A DNA stretch of 64,000 nucleotides, taken from NCBI GenBank assembly GCA_019914945.1, contig CM034103.1, forward strand, positions 16,024,785 through 16,088,784, given 5' to 3'. Made by a program: the position numbers and the translations under genes. This DNA comes from Typha latifolia. Taxonomy: Eukaryota > Streptophyta > Magnoliopsida > Poales > Typhaceae. This document shows, piece after piece, positions 34,455 to 46,032 of the stretch. The notes under the pieces are model-generated. The model searched no databases. It was not told where the DNA came from and saw only the letters and a program-made list of their open reading frames with translations. Position 1 is the stretch's first letter. The number at the start of each line of letters is the position of its first letter.

Positions 34455-35529
34455 CATATAATATGATATGAGGGGCTCTAGTAGATTATGATAGATCCAC
34501 AAATTATCTCTCTTACTTCTTTCTCTCCTCTCGAATGACCATCTAATCTTACGGATTGAAGATGAATTAGTATGTCGTCGTGATCAAACCTTCTTTTATC
34601 TGCATCAAAGATTGAGATAAGTTATTTTTACATATCATACTACATTTTGTATATGTTTATATCTCATATTTGTAATCTGATAAACACACATTTGTTGGTG
34701 GATTAATTTTTGAGATTGATCATTTTGCCATTTAACCTATCTCAAATACTTTCTTTAGCACGCGCCATGTATGCACAGGGATAAAAATTATTCTTCTCCT
34801 AATTTTTCTTATTTCAATTTGCTCATATTCTGCAAGTAATATGACCTCTTGGAGACAAAATCATACAAGACTTTATTGCTGTTCATATTTCAGTAGATGA
34901 TCTGTTGTCGAGGATGAAGCAAGTCGTGAGCAGTCTCAGTAATATTATGCCAAAATTTGTCTCAGTAAGTATTGTGGTCAATATGATATTTCGAGCACTT
35001 GAAAAAGGAAAGATGAATTGAATCCTATTATTTTTCGCCTACAAGACTTGTACCTGCAGTTTCTGCCTTCATTAAGCAACGAGGATTTTCTCTTTTGTTC
35101 GTTGCTGTAAATACTATGTTTGGCATGACGACACTAAGGAACAAGTTTAATTATAAAATCAAATTCCCACATTTACAAGACAAACAATAAGAGCTTGATA
35201 GCAAATAGAGAGCACTTAAAGATTATTAAGCTCGCTATATATGATACATTCCAGCATAAGATGCTCTCAATTGGCAGCTTTATGCTGCCCTCAAATTGGC
35301 AGCCCAATGTTCCTAGCTTCACAACTATACAGGAAAGCAAATATTGAAACCTTAGAATGTCAGGTAAGAGCAAGTTAGGTGGCAAGAAGGCGCTAACTTC
35401 CTCAAATAGTGTGACAATCATATGGCAGCGTTGTAATTTCCTTAATATCATGCCAAGCATGTGATGTACATCTGCTGAAAGCATCTCGGCGAATCACGGT
35501 TAGCTGACATACTTAAGAAGGATCTCTCG
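33712..35529. other. Intergenic region
   Basis: Promoter of the OEP7-like gene (minus strand) and 3' flank of the WDR48-like gene. Includes a compound CT/TA microsatellite at 34404-34455. No gene is supported. Confidence 0.55.
34404..34455. repeat. Compound (CT)n(TA)n microsatellite
   Basis: A CT run of about 36 bp passes directly into a TA run. Confidence 0.9.
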
Positions 35530-38500
35530 TCATCTCGGTTGCACCACTCTATAGTTCAGAACCAAATCTTCGGGTTTCTTCCATATGTAAGTTCGGACAG
35601 TGGCAAGACTCATTTCAGGTTGCAGGACCTGCATCAAATGATAATGGGATATAATAAAAGCTGTAATTGCAGCCAGTAATCTCATAATCCATTGTAAAGA
35701 AAGAAGAAAGCAACGCAAATCTATATGTCCGTGCCATGACTGCAACCAGAAATCTAATAGAACTTCAAATTCATTCAGTCAGTATCGCAGCACTTGCCTG
35801 GTTATTACACAAGATCTCTATTGTTGGCTTTAACTTTTGCCATGGCTTTATCCCTGATCGTAAAGAGCCATCTCCAACTGACGAAAGATGCGACTGATTT
35901 GTACTTAATCCCAACCCAAATGCCCCTTCAGAACTTCCAGCATCCAATGGTTTGTCGAGAACCAATTTCTCGATCACATAATTTATAACCTATAGATAAA
36001 AACAAGGGAACAATTCAAGACCAAACCCACTCAGGAAATCGTTGAAAAGAAAGTCAAAACAGCTTGATGGCTCTGTTCAGATCACAAGACATTTCCTGAG
36101 GTAACAACCAGGCTAACTTATCAACACTTACTTTGTGTATTCGCAATATCCGAGGAGCACTCAATTTCCCTTGTGTGACAATTTGCACAGATGAACCTTC
36201 ACAAGGTTGTAAATAGAAGCTGCACCTACATTGACGAAGCAGCATAAATTTGACAATAATAACAAAATAATAGGAAATATACTGTTAACAAAAGATATAT
36301 TAAATAATACAAAGATACTGTCTTTCTTTACCTAGCTTGGCTCATGGTTTATATATCTAAATATGCAATTATTTTGCCCTTCCTTTCTCTTTTCATGAGA
36401 TAAAGCAAGATTGCTCATCCATGTTCAGGAACAATTATTGACAAGAACATAAAGAACCACTATGAAATAATAAGTTGACGACAATGAAAATAGACATATG
36501 TAGAGAAGGGAAGATAAAACAGATAATATTCTACTTCAAATTGTATCTCCTGATTACTGATTAACAATCAACTGTACAAGAGAGAAACTACTAATGAGCA
36601 AGAAACTAAGGTGACAGCAAGTTCAAAATCATAGGGTCAAATTTAGCCCAATAAAAGATGTTGCCCTACTGCATGGCACAGGAAACTCTAGCTAAAGGTC
36701 AAGCTATGCTTGATCATATCAGGTTCTATGTGACTTTCTCATCAAGATAAAATGTAAGATCCTGCACTTATCCTGATCTATTGAAGATAATTCCATGAAC
36801 GGCAATACATTATGGTCACTTTTATTCTCAACTACAATATAACCTTTCCTCCGTGTTAGAATCAAGAAAGACAACCAACAAGAGGGAAAAAAAAAAGGAG
36901 AAGCTATACTTTGTGCAGAGGTAAATTTTATAAAAGAAGTAGAACATAGAGGACTAGGCTTTCAAAGAGAGGGAGCTAATATTTGTAAGCAGTCAAGATA
37001 CAAGAAATGCATTTGTGAAAGTTGCAAAACACTTCTAAATTTCTACATGCTTCTTTTATATGCAGTTTATATGTGATCTACATGTATTTGATTAATGAAA
37101 ACTGATAAACTCATAATTGGAACAGGATAATGTTGTGATCAACCAGATTGTCCTAACCCCTTAATTTGAAGTCAAAGAAGAGCATGGAAGGAGAGAGATT
37201 CTGGGAAAACATAATTTTTGTACTTGCAAATATGCTACCTTTTCTATTCCAGAGTTAACCAATAAACATGAACACACAGATAGAACAATATAATGCTTGT
37301 TATCAACCAGAATGGCAAAATTCCCCTAATATTTGGGGCCAAATGAAGAAAAGAAAACAAGAAATATTTCTAGCAGATATGAATTAACAAAGAAATGATG
37401 ACACAGAGCATGAGTTTTCTAAATCACTAGAAGGTAATGCAGAACCTCTCCAGAGCTTCTCCATCTACTGTACAGAGATATAATATATCCTATTATACAT
37501 ATTAAAATTTAAAAACTACACTGTTACTAAAAGTGATGCCACCATGACCAACAAGCTCTCTTTCCAGTTGATGTATGAGGAGAAAAACTTAAGCAAACAG
37601 GTAAATTAAAAGCTACCTTCTGTTCTCTATGATAATTTCCGAGTCTTACATTAAGCGTAGTAGTCATTATAGGGGGTTCACTATAAATTTCTGAGATCAA
37701 TCCATATCAATGAGAGGACCGAATCTCCTAAATTTATTAGGTAAACAAACATTGCAGATGCAGTATTCCATTGAAACGCATAAAGAGAAGTATGAAATAT
37801 AGAGGAGTAAATACAAAGCTAATGTGGTATCTAAAAGTATTAATTGTTTCAGACACAGAATTGTTTTTGCAGGCAATCAATGTGAGGCAAGATTACTTTG
37901 TATTTTCTCTTGGAGGCAATCGACCATTTAACACGCAATCTATACACCACCAAGGTAGATCCTTCTCATCTTCTGTCCCATCCAAATCTGTAATTTTCTT
38001 TCTCCAAGGCCCTCCATGAGAACCCTCTGTTATGATTGATGGAGGAGAAACTGTTGAGAATTCAAATGAAGGAAGCACCATATTACTGTGGTTGTCAACT
38101 CCATCATCAACCTCAACTCTCGAGTGGGGAATGTTTCTAACAGAGATATCCTTTCCTACTGGACCATCACCATTAGATGAAGCATGTGATCCAGGCCTCT
38201 GCCTTCTCTTGGCCAACCAATGGGCCAACAAACCACGAATTGTCTCTTGAGCCAAATTAATCTGCAATAATTTTTAGACATTTATTACAATTATAATTAT
38301 TGATCATCACAAAGAATGCTTGACAACTTTCAAAATATCGGTACAACATTAATTAATATTATGATTTATGCGAGACTCAAACAACTTAATCCCACCCTTT
38401 CTATTATTACTCCAACTTCTAGAAAAGATAAATTGAAATGTAAAATCCCTAGCATATCATCCAAAATCCTAAATCAAATATGCAATCATTTCACATTTCA

Positions 38501-41500
38501 CAAAGCATCATTTCTATTATCAAGGATATATCGTACAGTTCAGTTAAGGTTAACAACATAGTCACTCTAGCCAATTTTGTTAGCCAGCAACCACTGCCTC
38601 TTCACCCAGCAAACACTAGATACCATGTAAGATGAGCACTTCAGAGTTCAAACTGATCAGTGAGATCTATCTTGCAGGCAAAGATTCTTGGCAAGTGGTA
38701 GAACATCCATGTTTTTAGATTTATTTAACATGTTAGCCACAGACTCATATTTTGATTATTCAGGATAAAAGAGAAAATTAAGAGCAGAGGACCATGTTTG
38801 GGATTAGCACAAATAACAGGCTTGAGAATGGGCAAATTAATTGCAAATAAAAAAATTCAACCCAAACTGCTGTTTCATCGAAACTGGAAAAGTGTAGGAG
38901 ACATTTCTTAAAGGAATCGTGCATATCACATTAAGGGATAATTTTTTTTCATACATCTCATATTAAAGAATTAATAATGGACAGCTAAAAGATGTTTCCA
39001 AGAATATTTCAGCTGAATAGATAGTTCATTGGAATCTTAGCTAAGAAATACTTGTTTTTTCATTAGAAAATTCTGCCCTACCTCCTAACATGTTAAAAAA
39101 TTGTGCTAGTACAGGCTGGCCAGCTTATGTGTCCAGAAATATTTGCAGGAAATGAAGATCAAGAGATAGCATTACTATCAATATTTAATGCATGTCCTCA
39201 AGAATTCTTATATAAAATTATGATTTTTCACCAACCATATATCATTCACAATGAACCCATTTCCCTAACAGACAACATGATCTGTCATATAATCCATATT
39301 GCTTGAAGATATAAAAAATAATGATTGTCGTACATTGGAAAAGCCTTGTTTGGAACTAACAATTATGATTGTTAACCAAGATGCTATAATACTGAGTTCT
39401 ATTTGTACTACAAGTGGGCTAAACATGAACAGCAGTAGATAAGGCTGACCAGGTATTGTGTACTATGGGGATGAGTAAATAAATAGTTCAGTTGAAGGTT
39501 TGGATGCCACTGTAATCCTCTGCATTTAATTACATGCTCAGAAAATTTTAAATTTTGAAACTAAATACTACCTTAAGATCTTCCGGTGCTCCTGATATAT
39601 TCAAGTCAACCTCATACATTTCTGCAGAAAAACATTGAGGAGTTTCCAGATGGACAGACAAGCATCCAAGTCGAGCATCCATTGTAAACCATGCAGGAAT
39701 GCTCACCTGGAGAATCAAAAGAAAATAATAAAGATTTCACAGACCACAGAATTTTACTACGCAGTGGTACAATTTGCATACCATTTCAAAGAGCTCTTCC
39801 TTCTTTTCATCAAAAGAAATCTGCAGAAAGAAGGTTCACTTTTCAAGTTATATCTAGTAAGTGCAACCCAGATGCGTGGATTCCCTATGAAATGCTAAAA
39901 GTGCATTATGGCTAAAACTTAAAACTAACTTGGGTGTCAGACATGAACCACAAATGCAGAAAAGAAACTAAAATGTTGTATTAACTATTACAGAATAGCA
40001 GAAGCATAAAACAACCTTGCCATAGTCCTCAATTACTGCTCCCCTGGTTATCTCCCACAGCTTAACTGAACCAGCAGTGTCCTGTGACAGATATGCTTTA
40101 AGGAATACAAAGATACATACAACTAGTCCTCATGTTAATGATTATTATAAAAGGGAAAGATATGGTAAAACTTCATGATCACCTTAGTCAGGACATGCCT
40201 TCTATTATTCAATATTTCGTGTCGTATGATTCCTGGGGTTCCTGGAATTGTGAAAGATGGTTCTTTATAAGCAGGAACCTGCAATGGAAAGTATAGGCAT
40301 TAGTTATGAAAAGATAACTTCTGTATATATGCCTGCATATCAAGTAGTAGTTACTCATATATAATTTCGTAAAAGACTAAAAGTTATCTGTAAGACTGTA
40401 ATTCATGTCCATCAAGAAAATATCTTTTGCAAATGTATGACTTACAGGTGCTGATCCTTCTAAAGAAGCCCTTGCCCTTGAGAAGGATAAATTACCGGCC
40501 AAAAATGAGCCACCTCTTTGAAAAGCCTTCTGAGGACTACGCCCTTCGGCTGGCCACCCATATACAGAAGAATCCGTACTTGCAACCCATATAGTGTCAT
40601 CTTGTAAGGCCAACTGTAAAATTGGGTGTTCTTTTGTGCATAGCAAGAGACTTTCTCTTGTTGATAAATCTGTAAGGTATAACTGAGATATCCAGAATTG
40701 AAGAGAAAACAGAATTAGATCAAAGTGACTAATCTGAATCGTTAGTAAAAGAATCTCTCCCATGACAATGGAACTTGGTACTCACAGAAAGGTCCCTCCC
40801 ACCACTATAAACATGTGAAAATGATGGAGTACTCGCAAGTGCCCAGACAGAATCTGTATGGACAGCATAAGAATGTACACAGCGTTGTTGACCAAGATCC
40901 CATAAGCTGCATTAGAAAGTAAGAAAATGTTCCATCAATGATAAAGTGAGACAGAGAGGAGCATGAAGTTTTTCAAAGAAAATTAATATAAGTCTTGGTT
41001 TTTCAAAACCTAACATTTCATAACATCTAAATCAACAGATTTTAACAAAGACCATTAAAAAGGAATAAATCAATATAAGCTGGAGGGATATTTCAAGCTA
41101 TAGAACATGAGAAAAGTAGTATTTCTTACCGAATCAATGAATCTGATGACCCTGATAAACAAAACCTGCAAAGAGATATTCATTAAACCAAGTTTGTTTA
41201 ATAAATCTAACAATAAATAAATAAAATAATTTGTCACACAAATTAAAGAGATAAAATTATTTCTATCTACATGTCCTTTTCTAAGAACATTTGTGCCTAC
41301 AGGTGTGTGTTTTTTCTTATATGCCTGGTAGGTTACATGAGGATGCAATCTCGTAGGTAGCAAAAGTTACACTCATGAGCATATTGCGACAGAACATCCA
41401 TCCATTTCTTCCCATGAAATTGAGAACAAGTTGGATACCTAAACCAGTACTAAAAGTGCACCGAATGTGGGAACCCTAAGTTGCATTAAGTTACATCTTA

Positions 41501-43152
41501 AAACCAGTTTCTTTGTTCTCCTAGGCCTGTTGGATAGCAATGCCTGATTATTCCTTAATCTTTTACTAGACTTTTCAAAGGTCCTGTAGAAGATTACGAT
41601 TACGTTTCCCCAAGTATTCAATCTTCCATACAACAATATAATCATATATTGGAATGTAGCATTGTTAGATTTCAATTTAGGATGCCTATAATACAAACCT
41701 GCCAGTTGGATCCAATAGCAATGCCCTGATGTTGTCAGTGTGCCCTCGCAACTTCATGCTCTTTGAACCAGTTCTTGGGTCCCAAACACGAATAACCTAC
41801 AAAATATAAATGGAATATAAACAGGCCAAATTGAAGGATAAAGAATAAATTGCTGTATCACAGCATAAACTATTAAATTAAAAGAAAATTTGCACACAAA
41901 ACATAGACTTTCTGGATATCCAGATTAACTCAAGTATACCTTCTCAGTTCCACCAGAAACAAGCAATGTTCCACTATCATTCATTGCTAGGGCATAAACT
42001 GACTCTTTGTGACCTTTGGCGGCAACTGGACTATATCCATGTGGTTGACTATTATGCGTAGACATGTTATTGCTAGCATTGATACAACGCAAACTTGTCA
42101 AAGGTTGCCCAACATTTCCATTTGAATTCTCGTCTATTGTTGTATCAACAGATTTAACAACTGGAAGAAGAGCTGCATCAATATCCCATATAAAGACCTC
42201 ACCACCAAGACCCCCGGAGGCAACAATATTGCTCTAATATGTATGAAAAGAGAAAAAACATAAGGGTCATCAGTCATATTGTACATTCGTATGTTACAAA
42301 AAAAAAGTTAAGCAATGACTAGAATCAATCAGAATTGAAAAGAAAATAGGCATACCATTTAAACTCATGCTTAATTACACTAATTGAGTATAATGTTCAG
42401 AAGAGATTACATTTTTTTCAGCGGCAGCAAGACAAATGACATAGTCAGAATGTTGACGGAGAGTCATAGTACAAGCGCCATCTGACAAGCAGTTCCATGT
42501 CTGGGGAAAATATAACATAGTGATTAATAAATTTATTCTGACAGTCCATTAATATCATCAGTTGTAAAATTCATTTAGGGTGAAGGACCTTGAGAGTGCC
42601 ATCCGAAGAACAAGAAACAAGAGTTTTACCAGCTAGAACCACATCATTCACCTGCATTACAAGCCCAGTTATCACGTAATAATCTGGCAACATAACAACA
42701 TATCAAACCTAATCTCGAACAAATAAACAGAATGCAAACAAATATACAAACCCAGTCAACATGAGACTCAAATGTTGCAGAGAAGCTTGGACCATCGTCT
42801 GTCAAAGCCCATCTTTTCAAGGTGCCATCTCGACTCCCAGTAAAAAGATAATCACAACTATCAGGAGATGAAGCTTTTAAAAATTCTAGGCAGTTAACGC
42901 CTGCACAATGCTGCAAACATAGACAGCAATTCAAACAGGTGATATTGATACTCCACATCCGATGTTTAATTTCTTACACCAAAAGGCTGTGATCAAACAG
43001 AAAGTTTGATATTTGAACAGTCAGTAAAACGAAGATTGAAGTGATCAGCACACCTTTGTGTTATCCGCATCATTTAGTACATAAGTCAAGCGTTTTTCCT
43101 TCCGAGGACGTGATGAACCAGATGCGGCACCAGCACTGCCAACACGATGCAT
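35530..43152 (-). CDS. WD40-repeat protein, WDR48/UAF1-like
   Basis: Seventeen coding exons: 43054-43152, 42752-42910, 42589-42651, 42411-42500, 41940-42233, 41699-41796, 41130-41165, 40786-40906, 40446-40682, 40183-40278, 40016-40081, 39782-39820, 39572-39706, 37897-38261, 36132-36225, 35798-35989, 35530-35628. All frames join and give 760 residues (Arabidopsis At3g05090 about 753). An intron also lies in the 5' UTR, with its acceptor just upstream of 43163. WD units include [67 protein letters not shown] and [14 protein letters not shown]. The C-terminal part ([50 protein letters not shown]) matches the WDR48 domain. In animals WDR48/UAF1 activates USP1-type deubiquitinases; the plant role is inferred. 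The last intron uses a GC donor. Confidence 0.95.
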
Positions 43153-43716
43153 TGCAAGTGTGCCTGTAACAAATGGCAATAGATGTACAATTGAAGCAGA
43201 GAAAATCACTAAGACAAGGATGCATGGAATTTAACCAGAAAGGGCAATATCAGAGAGCAGAATTACCAGTGCACAATTAGCACAGAATGGACAATAGCGT
43301 ATATTAGAACGAATAGAAGTACTTAACAATGGGCAATCCAATACAATCCTCGAAACTCTAAAGCAACAAAACTAGATCCTATCAAATCAATGGATCAAAC
43401 AAATTATCAGGCCACAAACAACAGAATGAGGATGTACCACTTCTTGAGCTAGATGACCCGCTTAAAAGCCGATATGCTCTACAAATCAAAGCATCAAACC
43501 ATCCAACGACAACGACAACAAACGAACAGATTAGATACATCATCCATTGAAGCGAAACACGAATAGTAGGACAAGAGAAGAAGATAAATTCACCGAAGAT
43601 TTAGAGATTGCCTCGACTTGGAATCCTTCGCGACGAGATAGCAAGAGGCAAACGAGGTCTATCGTCGGCGGCTAGGGATACGAAGAGGGGAAGAGAGACA
43701 ACAGATCAAAGTAGTC

Positions 43717-43760
<44 letters not shown>

Positions 43761-44518
43761 CGCGATCAAGGTATGGAAAAGAGAGAGGAGAGGAAAAAAA
43801 AGAGAGGGCGGCGTGATCGACAGAGATTATACTGCCGTAGAAGGGGCGTTGGGGCGGGGGGGCGAGGTTGGTTCGAGCCGGGACTTGGTCCGACCCGGTT
43901 ATTATTGGATTAGATTAGTGACGAGTGAGTCCAACGTAATCTCGAGGGTGTAATAATCCGATTTAAACACCCAATTCTTTTTTCATTTTTATTCCCCTAA
44001 AAACTATTACTCATAACCAGTTTTTGTTATATTTTTAGCCTTTTTACGTCGGATAATCTACTCATTACTACCACAAAATTATGGCTTAATTTTCTCAGCC
44101 GTGTAGGTATTATATATTTATATAAAAGCCGACTCTAAAAAATATATATAACATGCAAAGCAAACAAAGGATACGACTTGCGTTCTGTGTGCTAGTGAGA
44201 GAGATGGTATTGACATGATTGGAATTATTAACATTCGGATAAGCTTGGGCCGAGGTATAGACTCCGTTTGATATTAAATTATTATTTTTAAAAGACTGTT
44301 AGGTTTAATTGGTGCGCTTATTTGTTACCATAATTATTATCACAAAAAATAATAATTAGAACATCTATCCTTGATTATCCAACAAAGCAATCTCGATTAT
44401 CACAAATCTGTGATTTGGTTTTACAAAACTGCATCCACAGTACCAACCACAATTATTATTTCCAATTTTTCCCAATAAAAAATAACTCACGCAAGAGAGT
44501 TCATCCAGACCGTCAAGT
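43153..44518. other. 5' UTR, promoter of the WDR48-like gene and intergenic DNA
   Basis: The 5' UTR exon and intron of the WDR48-like gene (up to about 43620) are followed by a GA tract and GC-richer sequence, then AT-rich DNA to the next ORF. No other gene supported. Confidence 0.5.
43719..43756. repeat. (AG)n tract near the WDR48-like transcription start
   Basis: 38 bp of uninterrupted AG (CT on the transcribed-gene strand), in the promoter or leader. Confidence 0.9.
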
Positions 44519-45124
44519 TCACTTCCAGGGATTCTGAGCTGCTGCTTCCTTTCCCCTGTCTCTCCCAGCCACAGCTCTCCCTTGTCCCTGTCCATGGTCT
44601 TGGGCTGGGCCTTGGTCTTGGGCTTGGACTTGTTTATCTCGACGAGAGAACCTGGATCCAGGACTGGACGATGCCGTCGATTGGAGATCGCTCCAACTTC
44701 TAGTTTGCATCAAATTGGCGTAGGCTCGAAAGGATGGGTGTCGTCGCACGCCGTCCAATTTTTCTACTTCTCGTTCACGGTTTTGCTTCTCCTTTGGGTG
44801 TTCGTCGCTCTGGGTGTCGGATTCGGAGCCTTGGAGCGATTGGTTCGGATCGAATTGGATGTCCATGTGAGCTGGAGCTGGGGCTGGTGTGGGTTCGATC
44901 GCATTTGGTGCCGCGGGCTGTGAGGAAGAGATGATGCCAGGATCGTTGTTTGCTTCTTCTGGCTCTGCAAGAAAGGAGGAGGAAATTAAAATGGTGAACA
45001 CATGCAGAAGTATCACGAGCAATAGGCGTTGATCTTGAAAAGAAGTTAGTATTACATTTAGTACGTAGAGCATCTTTTGTAATAAATAGAAGGCAGCATA
45101 GATAAAGAGAGGAGAGGTTAGCAT
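44519..45124 (-). CDS. Uncharacterised Gln/Pro/Ser-rich protein
   Basis: I do not recognise this ORF (201 codons). Its GC-rich 3' part (44519-44967) looks coding: acidic/Pro-Ala region, SESDTQSDEHPKEKQNRER, RRHPSFRAYANLMQTRSWSD, and a QAQDQGPAQDHGQGQGR tail. The 5' part is very hydrophobic. At 44968 the minus strand has a good acceptor (CTCCTTTCTTGCAG) with TACTAAC upstream, so the hydrophobic part may be intron and the real gene may have further 5' exons that I could not find. A TATATAAT motif lies near 45255. Existence of the 3' exon is moderately supported; start and function are unknown. Confidence 0.4.
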   Translation of the reverse strand: MLTSPLFIYAAFYLLQKMLYVLNVILTSFQDQRLLLVILLHVFTILISSSFLAEPEEANNDPGIISSSQPAAPNAIEPTPAPAPAHMDIQFDPNQSLQGSESDTQSDEHPKEKQNREREVEKLDGVRRHPSFRAYANLMQTRSWSDLQSTASSSPGSRFSRRDKQVQAQDQGPAQDHGQGQGRAVAGRDRGKEAAAQNPWK

Positions 45125-46032
45125 TTGATTGTGCTAGCAGTTATTAAGAGAAAGAAGGGGGGAAAACGTGGTAGCTGATGGGAAAGTGGATCACAAGTCA
45201 TGAGAGATTAAAGTCTTTTTAGTGATAAATTAAACCAGGGTCAACGACTATTAATATATTATATATGCCCGCTTGGACGACCCCTCAGTGGGTCAACGAT
45301 TGAACAGCTACATTTTGAACAATTTTTTATACCGGGGAGAAATAGAATAATAATTTGAGTAAAATATGGTTTTAGTTGCCATTCTGAGTAGATACTACAT
45401 CTTAGATCTGAAATTATAAAAATAATGGGATTAAGTCATCTATTCACCAGAAGCTATATTTTAAATCCCTTGGGACCTCTGACCAATTCGGCAACCCGCC
45501 GTCCTTTAATCAATATTAGGACAGAAATGGAAAACAAAAGAATATTTTGCTGTTGCCTCGTATTACTCGATTCATCAAATCTATATAAATTATCAGCAGC
45601 TCGAAGTCCAGGAAGGTTACCATCATCTAGATTGTCACCACCGCTGTAAAGTGCTAGTAAACTAGAGACTGGAAAAGGGGCACAGAATAATAAAACCAGA
45701 AGCAATAACGGGTTAACCAAGCATGTCTTTGTCTGAGAAATATAACCGTAGTATCTGACATAGTTTACAAAAGCTCCACTAGGCTGCGCTACTGCCGCTT
45801 CTACGAGTAAAAGAAACAGTACTATGAAATGGATGCATACGAGCTCAGAAGAAAACTGAAAGACCACCTATGACCATCATATAAGCTTTATTCACATAGT
45901 TATGCAGACAGTGGAGTGTCGCGTACCCTGAGATGGACTGGATAGGTACCATATTGATGTGCAGAGTGCTGGAGCTAAATGTCGATATAATGCAGACAGC
46001 TTAACTAGAACATCTATGCCATTTAATCAAAA
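45125..46032. other. Intergenic region
   Basis: Between the uncharacterised ORF and the PFK 3' end. A 137-codon ORF (45454-45867, minus) shows no recognisable domain. Confidence 0.45.

Noticed and set aside
7861..34455. AT and CT runs as possible origins or CRISPR-like repeats
   Set aside because: Simple dinucleotide microsatellites; there are no spaced repeat-spacer arrays anywhere in the window.
37771..38019. Plus-strand ORF overlapping the WDR48-like gene
   Set aside because: Overlaps intron 14 and exon 14 on the opposite strand; exon 14 has clear family similarity.
43608..43913. Arg/Glu-rich plus-strand ORF
   Set aside because: Produced by translation of the GA tract and flanking purine-rich promoter DNA of the WDR48-like gene.
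45454..45867. 137-codon minus-strand ORF downstream of PFK
   Set aside because: Hydrophobic and low-complexity translation with no family resemblance, no clear ATG context; PFK already ends at 46033 with a stop. Kept only as an intergenic note.
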